Source: JABAAI01 sp965261955
GTDB lineage: Bacteria; Spirochaetota; Leptospiria; Leptospirales; Leptonemataceae
DNA: 64,000 nucleotides
NCBI GenBank assembly: GCA_965261955.1
Contig: CBDHEM010000071.1
Location: forward strand, 805,232-869,231
Reading direction: 5' to 3'
A program made the translations under genes and the position numbers. Of this stretch, positions 7,160-15,364 are shown piece by piece. Below the pieces are notes generated by a model that saw only the letters and a program-made list of their open reading frames with translations, ran no database searches and had not been told where the DNA came from. Each line of letters opens with the position of its first letter. Within the stretch, counting starts at the first letter, position 1.

Positions 7160-8685
7160 GTCAGCCTTGAAAAACCAGAATACTATGGATATTTCGCATT
7201 TATAAGCTATTCTGAAGTAAAAAGTAGTACCCATAATCGCAAGGTTTTGCGAAAAGGTGTTCAAAAGCTTGTGTTTTTCAAGCATTATTTTTCAGAGGTT
7301 CCCTATGTTAGCTCAAAAAAAAAATGATTATCAAAGAGACTTGTTTAAGACGAATTTGGAAGGTATGCTCAATCATAATGAGCCCTTATTTCGTTTAGCT
7401 CAGAAAATAGATTGGGAAAAGTTTGATACTGAATTTGGTAAACTCTATTGTCCTGACAATGGCCGTCCAGCCAAGTTAACCCGCTTGATGGTAGGACTGC
7501 ATTACTTAAAAGCCACATTTAATGAAAGTGATGAAAGTGTTTTAGATAAATGGGTTCAAAATGTCTATTGGCAACACTTTTGCGGATACCAAGAATTCCA
7601 GCAGGAAGCTCCTTGTGATCATAGCACATTAAGCAGATGGCGTAAGCGTATAAAATCTAAAGGGATGGAAAAGCTTTTAGAAGAAACAATTCGTTGTGCT
7701 CTTTCTAATAAATTACTGCGTAGACATCATGTCCAAAAAGTAAATGTAGATACAACAGTTCAGGAAAAGGCCATTACATATCCAACAGATGGTAAACTAT
7801 ATTTTAAAGCTTTACAATATTTATCAGAACTGGCTAAGAGAAATAATATTCGTCTTCGCCAAAGTTATTCTCGTTTATCTAAAAAGTCATTATTAATGCA
7901 GAACCGATATTTTAGAGGACGTAAATACAGACTTGCAAGGCGTGAGCAAAAGAGCTTAAAAACCTATTTTGGCCGTGTTTTACGGGATGTAGAGCGTAAA
8001 TTGCATTCTATAGACTTACATAAAAATTATGAATCTTCTTTGTGTCTTCTTCACCGTCTTTACGATCAAACCAAGGATAGCAAAAACAAAGTTTATAGTT
8101 TACATGCGCCGGAAGTAGAATGCATCTCTAAAGGGAAAACGCATAAGAAGTATGAATTTGGATGTAAGGCGAATTACGTGACAAGTAGTCAAGGTAACTT
8201 TGTTTTAGGTGCGATGGCAAAACACGGTAATCCTTTTGATGGGCATACATTACCATCGGCCATACGGATCGCCTATAGAACAGGTAGAAAGGTTTTTACC
8301 CAATTCATTAAGCGTAAAAGAAGTTTTTGTGGATAGAGGTTATAGAGGAGCGAAAGTTAAAGATGGGATAACAGTTCACATTGTTGGCGCAAAGAGGAAG
8401 AAAAAAATGAAACGTAGTTTACGCAAGTGGATGAAAAGAAGAGCAGCCATTGAACCCATCATTGGTCACATGAAAAACGATGGAGGTGTACGAAGAAATC
8501 ACCTCTTAACGCAAGAAGGTGATAAGATGTATGCGGTTTTACTAGGTGCTGGCTTTAATATGAGAAAATTGCTAAAAGCTTTTTCTTGGCTTAAATTTAT
8601 TCCGCAATATCTGACTGATTTTTCCTTAAAAAAGGAAATATGGGTTATGGCATTTTCTTAATATAGTGCCTTTTTCAAGCTTAAC
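7160..8685 (+). mobile_element. IS5-like insertion sequence, copy 2 (inactive)
   Basis: Same ends and TATATA flanks as copy 1, in the repeat at 7124 and at the same internal position. It is 13 bp longer than copy 3 because of the same CGGATCGCCTATA insertion seen in copy 1, so copies 1 and 2 share a more recent ancestor. Confidence 0.85.
7305..8661 (+). pseudogene. IS5-like DDE transposase, copy 2 (13-bp frameshift)
   Basis: Reading is intact from MLAQKKNDYQRDLF through the first catalytic aspartate (VNVDTTVQEKA) to about 8252, where the 13-bp insertion shifts the frame and leads to a stop at 8336. The C-terminal part with VFVDRGYRGAK and RRAAIEPIIGHMKND continues in another frame to 8661. 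Confidence 0.85.
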
Positions 8686-8729
8686 TATATACGAAACACT
8701 TGACACGTAAATTCGTGTCAGGCTATATC
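8685..8729 (+). promoter_or_regulatory. Promoter half of the array repeat split by IS copy 2
   Basis: An intact cassette lies immediately after the IS and directly before spacer 8730-8759, as for copy 1. Confidence 0.7.
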
Positions 8730-9107
8730 TTTTAGCTTGACATCCCCTCCCATCCTGTGGTTATAGCCCCCTTATCTTTTCTGCTAGGCTATATACGAAA
8801 CACTTGACACGTAAATTCGTGTCAGGCTATATCTCACGCCACCCCGTTAATCGTGAACCATGAGTTATAGCCCCCTTATCTTTTCTGCTAGGCTATATAC
8901 GAAACACTTGACACGTAAATTCGTGTCAGGCTATATCTCTATGAGTATATAAGAGACCTCCTAGGCGGTTATAGCCCCCTTATCTTTTCTGCTAGGCTAT
9001 ATACGAAACACTTGACACGTAAATTCGTGTCAGGCTATATCTTGAAAAAACAAAATGGTAAAACTATCGGAGTTATAGCCCCCTTATCTTTTCTGCTAGG
9101 CTATATA

Positions 9108-10620
9108 GTCAGCCTTGAAAAACCAGAATACTATGGATATTTCGCATTTATAAGCTATTCTGAAGTAAAAAGTAGTACCCATAATCGCAAGGTTTTGCGA
9201 AAAGGTGTTCAAAAGCTTGTGTTTTTCAAGCATTATTTTTCAGAGGTTCCCTATGTTAGCTCAAAAAAAAAATGATTATCAAAGAGACTTGTTTAAGACG
9301 AATTTGGAAGGTATGCTCAATCATAATGAGCCCTTATTTCGTTTAGCTCAGAAAATAGATTGGGAAAAGTTTGATACTGAATTTGGTAAACTCTATTGTC
9401 CTGACAATGGCCGTCCAGCCAAGTTAACCCGCTTGATGGTAGGACTGCATTACTTAAAAGCCACATTTAATGAAAGTGATGAAAGTGTTTTAGATAAATG
9501 GGTTCAAAATGTCTATTGGCAACACTTTTGCGGATACCAAGAATTCCAGCAGGAAGCTCCTTGTGATCATAGCACATTAAGCAGATGGCGTAAGCGTATA
9601 AAATCTAAAGGGATGGAAAAGCTTTTAGAAGAAACAATTCGTTGTGCTCTTTCTAATAAATTACTGCGTAGACATCATGTCCAAAAAGTAAATGTAGATA
9701 CAACAGTTCAGGAAAAGGCCATTACATATCCAACAGATGGTAAACTATATTTTAAAGCTTTACAATATTTATCAGAACTGGCTAAGAGAAATAATATTCG
9801 TCTTCGCCAAAGTTATTCTCGTTTATCTAAAAAGTCATTATTAATGCAGAACCGATATTTTAGAGGACGTAAATACAGACTTGCAAGGCGTGAGCAAAAG
9901 AGCTTAAAAACCTATTTTGGCCGTGTTTTACGGGATGTAGAGCGTAAATTACATTCTATAGACTTACATAAAAATTATGAATCTTCTTTGTGTCTTCTTC
10001 ACCGTCTTTACGATCAAACCAAGGATAGCAAAAACAAAGTTTATAGTTTACATGCACCGGAAGTAGAATGTATCTCTAAAGGAAAAACGCATAAGAAGTA
10101 TGAATTTGGATGTAAGGCAAGTTACGTGACAAGTAGTCAAGGTAACTTTGTTTTAGGCGCGATGGCAAAACATGGTAATCCTTTTGATGGGCATACATTA
10201 CCATCGGCCATAGAACAGGTAGAAAGGTTTTTACCCAATTCATTAAGTGTAAAAGAAGTTTTTGTGGATAGAGGTTATAGAGGAGCGAAAGTTAAAGATG
10301 GGATAACAGTTCACATTGTTGGCGCAAAGAGGAAGAAAAAAATGAAACGTAGTTTACGCAAGTGGATGAAAAGAAGAGCCGCTATTGAACCCATCATTGG
10401 TCACATGAAGAATGATGGAGGTGTACGACGAAATCACCTCTTAACGCAAGAAGGTGATAAGATGTATGCGGTTTTACTAGGTGCTGGCTTTAATATGAGA
10501 AAATTGCTAAAAGCTTTTTCTTGGCTTAAATTTATTCCGCAATATCTGACTAATATTTCCTTAAAAAAGGAAATATGGGTTATGGCATTTTCTTAATATA
10601 GTGCCTTTTTCAAGCTTAAC
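9108..10620 (+). mobile_element. IS5-like insertion sequence, copy 3 (intact)
   Basis: 1.51 kb with the same ends, TATATA flanks and position inside the repeat at 9072. Its transposase frame is uninterrupted, so it is the only potentially active copy here and the likely reference form. It sits between the last canonical repeat half and the cassette in front of the tracrRNA. Confidence 0.88.
9253..10596 (+). CDS. IS5-like DDE transposase (intact)
   Basis: A 447-aa transposase. The N-terminal region contains RLMVGLHYLKATFNESDESV and DHSTLSRWRKRIKSKG (helix-turn-helix-like). The catalytic D-D-E triad is visible as VNVDTTVQEKA, VFVDRGYRGAK and RRAAIEPIIGHMKND. The ATG at 9253 is preferred to an in-frame GTG at 9205 because it gives the family-like N-terminus and lies after AGAGG. 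IS5-family membership is judged from the motifs; exact group not determined. Confidence 0.88.
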   Translation: MLAQKKNDYQRDLFKTNLEGMLNHNEPLFRLAQKIDWEKFDTEFGKLYCPDNGRPAKLTRLMVGLHYLKATFNESDESVLDKWVQNVYWQHFCGYQEFQQEAPCDHSTLSRWRKRIKSKGMEKLLEETIRCALSNKLLRRHHVQKVNVDTTVQEKAITYPTDGKLYFKALQYLSELAKRNNIRLRQSYSRLSKKSLLMQNRYFRGRKYRLARREQKSLKTYFGRVLRDVERKLHSIDLHKNYESSLCLLHRLYDQTKDSKNKVYSLHAPEVECISKGKTHKKYEFGCKASYVTSSQGNFVLGAMAKHGNPFDGHTLPSAIEQVERFLPNSLSVKEVFVDRGYRGAKVKDGITVHIVGAKRKKKMKRSLRKWMKRRAAIEPIIGHMKNDGGVRRNHLLTQEGDKMYAVLLGAGFNMRKLLKAFSWLKFIPQYLTNISLKKEIWVMAFS

Positions 10621-10664
10621 TATATACGAAACACTTGACACGTAAATTCGTGTCAGGCTATATC
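10621..10664 (+). promoter_or_regulatory. Terminal promoter cassette driving the tracrRNA
   Basis: The last copy of the repeat's promoter half: TTGACA 10635-10640, 18 bp, TATATC 10659-10664. No spacer follows. The anti-repeat of the tracrRNA begins 6-7 nt downstream, exactly where transcription should start, so tracrRNA and crRNAs share one promoter design and one palindromic operator-like site. Confidence 0.75.
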
Positions 10665-10670
10665 GTCTGG

Positions 10671-10760
10671 AAGAAAAGGTAAGGGATGAGGCTATAATAA
10701 AGGTATATCCTGTGAAGCTCTGCTCTGTATGCCCTTGGCATACAGAGCATCTTCTCATCT
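10671..10760 (+). ncRNA. tracrRNA of the type II-C system
   Basis: The anti-repeat at about 10672-10697 (AGAAAAGGTAAGGG, then GGCTATAAT) is complementary to the repeat's GTTATAGCC...CCTTATCTTTTCT with a small bulge. Next come AAAGG TATATCCTGTGA and a perfect 12-bp hairpin at 10722-10748 (GCTCTGTATGCC / GGCATACAGAGC, loop CTT). This order (anti-repeat, AATAAAGG nexus-like segment, terminal GC-rich hairpin followed by CATC) matches Neisseria-type tracrRNAs. It lies between array and cas9 on the same strand. The exact 3' end is not certain, as no long T-run follows. Confidence 0.85.
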
Positions 10761-10813
10761 ATCAGACAGACAGACAAACAAACAAAAGAGGGTGTGAATG
10801 ATGCAGGAGTTTC

Positions 10814-10842
10814 TTGTGTGAAGTGGTTTGATTCGGTATATT
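10814..10842 (+). promoter_or_regulatory. Predicted cas9 promoter
   Basis: TTGTGT, 17 bp, TATATT. A start near 10849 would leave a leader of only about 15 nt before the cas9 ATG, with no Shine-Dalgarno sequence. This suggests weak or leaderless-like translation. Lower certainty than the cassettes. Confidence 0.4.
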
Positions 10843-10864
10843 CTAGCCGTTTATTTGCTATTAT

Positions 10865-13800
10865 ATGAGGTTCATAGGCTTAGACCCGGGTAAAAAGTCC
10901 GTTGGTTGGAGCGTGATTGAAATTGATAATGAGAAGGGCACGGGGAGGCTACTTGCTGCTGGTGCGCGTACTTTCCCTGCAGCCGAGATACCCAAAACAG
11001 GAGAATCACCAAATTCATCACGCCGTTTGGCGCGTTTGAGTAGACGGCGATCGCGACGCGCTCGGCACCGTTTAGAGCGTCTACGAATACTATTCGTAAA
11101 AGAGAGGCTAATTAGCCAAAAATATCTTTCGGGTGGGAAACCAGACTTAGCGTGTTTTACTAAGCTACATCAGAGTATAGCTCGAAAAAAAGTCACGCCT
11201 TACCAGTTGCGTTTTGAGGGCTTAGAGCGTAAACTGAACCCTGAGGAGTGGATCGTTGTTCTAAGCCATTGCGCTAAACGGCGCGGCTTTCAATCTAATA
11301 GCAAACGTGAATTAAGTAGTGCTGATGCTGTGGAAACTGGCGCCATGAAAAAAGGCATAGAAGTCAATACAAAACTTTTTGAAGATTGTAACTATCGTAC
11401 AGTTGGGGAAATGCTATGGCGCGATCCAAAGTTTACGATGCACAAACGCAATAAATTTGGATCGTATGCCCATACATTGACGCGCAAACAGATGAAAGAT
11501 GAAATTAAAAACCTTTTTCAAAGGCAGAAAGAGTTTGGGAATTCTTTTGTTCAAACTAAATTTGAGACAGCCTATCTGGATATATGGGCATCTCAGCGCC
11601 ATTATGACCAGGGAAATAACATTCAGAAAATGATTGGCAAGTGCACTTTTGAGTCCGATGCCCTGCGCGCTCCTTCTTATAGTTATACTGCCGAGCGTTT
11701 TATGCTTTGGCAAACAGTAAACAATTTACGCTACCGTGACGCCAAGCATCAATTGTTTTGCCTCACAAGGAAGCAAGCTTTGTTGGTGGAAAAACTAGCC
11801 TACGAAACAGAAAAAGTCACCTACAAAGCTTTGCGTAAAAAATTAGACTTCGATGACGATATATGTTTTGTTGGCTTAAAGTATTCACTTCCTTCCACAG
11901 AAGACAAAACGAAAGACCCTGAAGCAAAGACATGGATCCAGCTTAAAGCTTGGCACGAATTGCGTAAGCTAATCACTAAAGAAGTCAGCACAGACGCATG
12001 GGCCATGCTAAAAACCAAGCCACTGCTAATGGATGCGATTGCCGAAGCCTTGGGACACTATAAGGCCGACCAATCAGTACGTGAATACTTAAAAAAACAA
12101 GCGCCGCAATTGGAAGATGAGATAATTGAAGCCATTTTTTCATTGAATTGGAGCAAATTCAAACATCTGTCTCTAAAAGCCCTCAAGCGCATTACCCCTC
12201 ATTTAGAAGAAGGATTAGGTTATGATAAAGCCTGTCAAAAAGCTGGCTATGACTTTCAAAATAAAGATAAGACTATAGAACGTTCCCGATTTCTTCCTGC
12301 GATACCACCTGAAGAGATTCGTAACCCCATTGTTTTACGCTCTCTTTCACAAGCGCGCAAAGTTTTAAACGCCATTATCAGAGAATATGGCCCACCTCAC
12401 TGTATACACATTGAGCTATTGCGTGACATTGCTCATTCAAAAACAGAAATACAAAACATTGAAAAGGGACAAGCTGAGTTTATGCAAAATAAAGAACGAG
12501 CCTTTGCGCGCTTTGAGGAGCTCTATCACCGCCAACCGCGAAAAGATGAACTGCTTAAATTCCGTTTGTATGAGCAGCAAAACAACCTGTGTCCCTATTC
12601 TGGTCAAACGATAGAGGCAAAGCGTCTTTTAGAAGTAGGCTATGTGGAGATTGACCATATATTACCCTTTAGCCGAAGCATGGATGATGGCATGCATAAC
12701 AAAATCTTATGCCTTACATCTGAGAACCGAAAGAAAGGCAATAGCATCCCTTTTGAGTATTTGAATGGGGCTCACTCCACAAAATGGTTGGATTTTAGTA
12801 GTCGCATTACCTATCAAATGAAATCTCTACCCACCCCTAAGAAATTCCGGTTGATGCGCCAGAGTTTTACAAAAGAAGAAGCGGAAGAATATCGTTTTAG
12901 AGAGGTGGAGCGTACGGAAAGCAAGTGGATTGCTCGTTTTTTCAAAAATCATATTGAAGACAAATTAGAGTTTGCTCCCAGCCAGATAAAGCGTAAGATA
13001 CAGACGCGCAATGGATCCTTGACTGCCTTTCTACGTCACTATTGGGGTTTAAATCACCTAAAAAAACGTGAAGAAAATGACCGACATCATGCCTTGGACG
13101 CCATTATTGTCGCTAGCGCAACGGAGGGAATGGTCCAACGCCTTTCACGCTTTTCAGCGGGGCATAAAAAAAAAGGAAGCCGTCGGCAAGGTGTTTTTGT
13201 ACAGCCCTGGGATGGCTTTCGTTCTGAGGTCGAAAAATATATTAAAGAAAGCGTCTTTGTTTCCCGCCCTCCGCGCCGTAAAATCAATGGCCAGGCCCAT
13301 AAGGAAACAATTTATTCCATAAAAGGTTTACCAGACGGTCATAAATACAAATACACCCCTCTTAAAAGCCTTAACTCAAAAATGCTAGAAGATTTATTGG
13401 CCAATAAAGAAGGCTTAGCTGTTTTAGATAAAACGGGACAAAATAAAAAGCTATACCAAGCCCTTTTCAAACAATTAGAAAAGCATGATGGCAAAGCTAA
13501 GCAGGCATTCGCTGAGCCATTTTACCACCATGAATATCTACCGCATCAAAAAATCCCAGTGCGACGCATTAAATCTATTGAAGCTGGGACAGGCTCTATA
13601 GTTCGCAAGGGGATGGTTGAAAACACCAGCATGATTCGTACAGATGTCTTTCAAAAAGAAAAGAAGTACTATCTCATCCCGGCCTATCCATATCACCGTA
13701 TGGAAAAAGAACTACCCAAGCGAGTGATCCTGAGTGGAAAGCTAGAAGCTAAATGGCTTGAAATAGATAGTAGTTTTCAGTTCCTATTTTCGCTATATAT

Positions 13801-14071
13801 CGATGATCTTATTGAGATCCAAAAAAAACATGATATCCCCCCACTCATCGGCTATTTCAAAGGAACAGACAGGTCAGCAGGAAGCATTGACTTGGAAGAA
13901 GCCGATCGCTCAAAGCTCTATCATGGTATTGGCCCGAGGCGGCTGTTTAATTTTCGTAAGCTACAAGTCGATGTACTAGGCAAGTATTCCGTAGTGAAGC
14001 GAGAAAAGCGTCTTGAGCTGGCAAAACCTCATTATAAGCAAACCTGCCGTTCTAAAACTCAAGCAAAATAG
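10865..14071 (+). CDS. cas9: Cas9 endonuclease, type II-C
   Basis: 1068 aa, the compact size of type II-C Cas9 (Neisseria 1082). It is an RNA-guided nuclease that cuts both strands of target DNA. RuvC-I is FIGLDPGKKSVGWSVIE with Asp7. An arginine-rich bridge helix spans about 53-76 (RRLARLSRRRSRRARHRLER). RuvC-II is IHIELLRD with Glu517. HNH is VEIDHILPFSRSMDDGMHNK with His598. RuvC-III is HHALDAIIVAS with His742 and Asp745. All catalytic residues are present, so it should be active. The C-terminal 250 residues are the PAM-interacting part; PAM not predictable here. Its 3' end overlaps cas1. Confidence 0.97.
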   Translation: MRFIGLDPGKKSVGWSVIEIDNEKGTGRLLAAGARTFPAAEIPKTGESPNSSRRLARLSRRRSRRARHRLERLRILFVKERLISQKYLSGGKPDLACFTKLHQSIARKKVTPYQLRFEGLERKLNPEEWIVVLSHCAKRRGFQSNSKRELSSADAVETGAMKKGIEVNTKLFEDCNYRTVGEMLWRDPKFTMHKRNKFGSYAHTLTRKQMKDEIKNLFQRQKEFGNSFVQTKFETAYLDIWASQRHYDQGNNIQKMIGKCTFESDALRAPSYSYTAERFMLWQTVNNLRYRDAKHQLFCLTRKQALLVEKLAYETEKVTYKALRKKLDFDDDICFVGLKYSLPSTEDKTKDPEAKTWIQLKAWHELRKLITKEVSTDAWAMLKTKPLLMDAIAEALGHYKADQSVREYLKKQAPQLEDEIIEAIFSLNWSKFKHLSLKALKRITPHLEEGLGYDKACQKAGYDFQNKDKTIERSRFLPAIPPEEIRNPIVLRSLSQARKVLNAIIREYGPPHCIHIELLRDIAHSKTEIQNIEKGQAEFMQNKERAFARFEELYHRQPRKDELLKFRLYEQQNNLCPYSGQTIEAKRLLEVGYVEIDHILPFSRSMDDGMHNKILCLTSENRKKGNSIPFEYLNGAHSTKWLDFSSRITYQMKSLPTPKKFRLMRQSFTKEEAEEYRFREVERTESKWIARFFKNHIEDKLEFAPSQIKRKIQTRNGSLTAFLRHYWGLNHLKKREENDRHHALDAIIVASATEGMVQRLSRFSAGHKKKGSRRQGVFVQPWDGFRSEVEKYIKESVFVSRPPRRKINGQAHKETIYSIKGLPDGHKYKYTPLKSLNSKMLEDLLANKEGLAVLDKTGQNKKLYQALFKQLEKHDGKAKQAFAEPFYHHEYLPHQKIPVRRIKSIEAGTGSIVRKGMVENTSMIRTDVFQKEKKYYLIPAYPYHRMEKELPKRVILSGKLEAKWLEIDSSFQFLFSLYIDDLIEIQKKHDIPPLIGYFKGTDRSAGSIDLEEADRSKLYHGIGPRRLFNFRKLQVDVLGKYSVVKREKRLELAKPHYKQTCRSKTQAK

Positions 14072-14933
14072 CCTGCTTTGCGTGCAGAGTGATATAGCCC
14101 TATTACCTCTAGAAGATATCGCGACCATTACCCTGGAAAGCCCACGCGTTTCTCTAACAGCTGCCTTATTAGCGCGTCTGAATACAGAAGGGATCGCTCT
14201 CATCACCTGCAATAAAGAGCATATGCCAAATGGGCTTATGCTTCCCTTTAATACGCATAGCCGCTTAAAAAACATACTGCAAGCTCAAGTGGCCTGGACA
14301 AGAGAATTTCGTAACAAGCTTTGGCAGCATATTATCAAACAAAAAATTAAAAACCAAGCGGCTGTTTTGAGATTATCCGGTAAAAATGACGAACACTTAC
14401 TCAAATTAGTTGAAAAAGTTGATTGTGGTGATACTAAAAATTGCGAAGCCCAAGCAGCGCGCTATTATTTTTCTCGTCTTTGGAAAGGCTTCAAACGTAG
14501 CAAAAATAACCGTATTAATGCTGCTTTGAATTATGGTTATGCTATATTGCGAGCAGCCATTGCTCGTGAATTGGTTAGTTTTGGTTTTCATCCTGTTTTA
14601 GGGATCCAACATGCTTCTGAATTGAACTCGTTTAATTTAGCTGATGACCTCATTGAAGCCTATCGGCCTTTTGTGGATCTGTGGAGTATACAGGTTTTGG
14701 ATTTGAACAAGGAGCAACTGCCAGAAGAATGCAATGCATTCAACACATCTGATCGAGCTAAACTCACTCGCATATTACAAGTACATACATATATCAATAA
14801 CAGCAAGCAAAGTGTTTTGCGAGCTATCGGAGTTACAGTAAAGAGCCTGTCCTCAGTGAATCGATATAATAACTATAAACTAATTCACTTGCCACAATTG
14901 AATTCTATATTGGAAACAAGAACCGTTGCATAA
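14013..14933 (+). CDS. cas1: Cas1 integrase, type II
   Basis: 306 aa. Cas1 with Cas2 inserts new spacers. The metal ligands typical of type II Cas1 are visible: Glu in NCEAQAARYYF, His in GIQHASELNSFN and Asp in NLADDLIEAYRPFVD. The start is a TTG (14013) inside the end of cas9 (59-bp overlap), chosen because it gives the family N-terminus MSWQNLIISKPAVLKLKQNS. The next ATG would delete much of the N-terminal domain. The overlap implies coupled translation with cas9. Confidence 0.95.
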   Translation: MSWQNLIISKPAVLKLKQNSLLCVQSDIALLPLEDIATITLESPRVSLTAALLARLNTEGIALITCNKEHMPNGLMLPFNTHSRLKNILQAQVAWTREFRNKLWQHIIKQKIKNQAAVLRLSGKNDEHLLKLVEKVDCGDTKNCEAQAARYYFSRLWKGFKRSKNNRINAALNYGYAILRAAIARELVSFGFHPVLGIQHASELNSFNLADDLIEAYRPFVDLWSIQVLDLNKEQLPEECNAFNTSDRAKLTRILQVHTYINNSKQSVLRAIGVTVKSLSSVNRYNNYKLIHLPQLNSILETRTVA

Positions 14934-14938
14934 TTGTA

Positions 14939-15271
14939 GTGGAAATTATAGAGCTAAAATTCATGCGTATTATAGTTTTTTTCGACCTGCCTGTGAAGAC
15001 ACAAGAAGAACGCAAAAAATATAGGAAGTTTCGTGTTTTTCTTTTAAAGGATGGTTATAATATGCTACAATTTTCCATCCATTGTCGGCTTTGCAATGGA
15101 ATGGATCATGTAAACAAACACTTATCTCGCCTTGGTAAAAACATACCACCGGAAGGTTGCATACGCTCTCTATGTATTACTGAGAAGCAATATAATCGTA
15201 TGAAAATTTGGTTAGGCAATCCAACAGCATATGAAAAGAAAATATCTGGAAACCAATTAGTATTGTTTTAG
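14939..15271 (+). CDS. cas2: Cas2, spacer-acquisition subunit
   Basis: The core MRIIVFFDLPVKTQEERKKY is the Cas2 ferredoxin-like fold signature with the conserved Asp. A GTG at 14939, 5 nt after cas1, gives an 8-residue extension; the ATG at 14963 gives a 102-aa protein beginning MRIIVFF. Similar short extensions are known in II-C Cas2 proteins, so the start is unresolved. The operon is cas9-cas1-cas2, with no csn2 or cas4, as expected for II-C. It is followed by IS debris rather than an array. Confidence 0.93.
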   Translation: MEIIELKFMRIIVFFDLPVKTQEERKKYRKFRVFLLKDGYNMLQFSIHCRLCNGMDHVNKHLSRLGKNIPPEGCIRSLCITEKQYNRMKIWLGNPTAYEKKISGNQLVLF

Positions 15272-15364
15272 AACTAGACGGTGTTGTAAAATGTAAATAA
15301 GAGAAAATAAAACGTTACAAAAGGCAACTTAAAATATTTTAAATAATCAATTTCTTATTTTTTT

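Larger units (their letters stand above)
4856..10664 (+). CRISPR. Type II-C CRISPR array with 74-bp compound repeats, 11 spacers, three IS insertions
   Basis: Twelve repeats start at 4856, 4960, 5064, 5168, 5272, 6916, 7020, 7124, 8760, 8864, 8968 and 9072. The exact period is 104 bp where uninterrupted (74-bp repeat, 30-bp spacer). Spacers lie at 4930-4959, 5034-5063, 5138-5167, 5242-5271, 6886-6915, 6990-7019, 7094-7123, 8730-8759, 8834-8863, 8938-8967 and 9042-9071. All differ. The repeat's first 35 bp (GTTATAGCCCCCTTATC ... GGCTATAT) resemble the Neisseria-type II-C repeat and pair with the tracrRNA anti-repeat. The other 39 bp are a promoter cassette ending in GGCTATATC. The repeats at 5272, 7124 and 9072 are split by IS copies. 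No spacer match elsewhere in the window was seen by eye. Confidence 0.92.

Noticed and set aside
5308..8685. Programmed frameshifting in transposase copies 1 and 2
   Set aside because: Copy 3 is uninterrupted, and the differences are 13-bp and 4-bp insertions rather than slippery heptamers.
4856..10664. Reading the 104-bp periodicity as a plain satellite repeat
   Set aside because: The 30-bp variable parts are all different and of constant length, and the repeat pairs with an anti-repeat beside cas9; this is CRISPR architecture.
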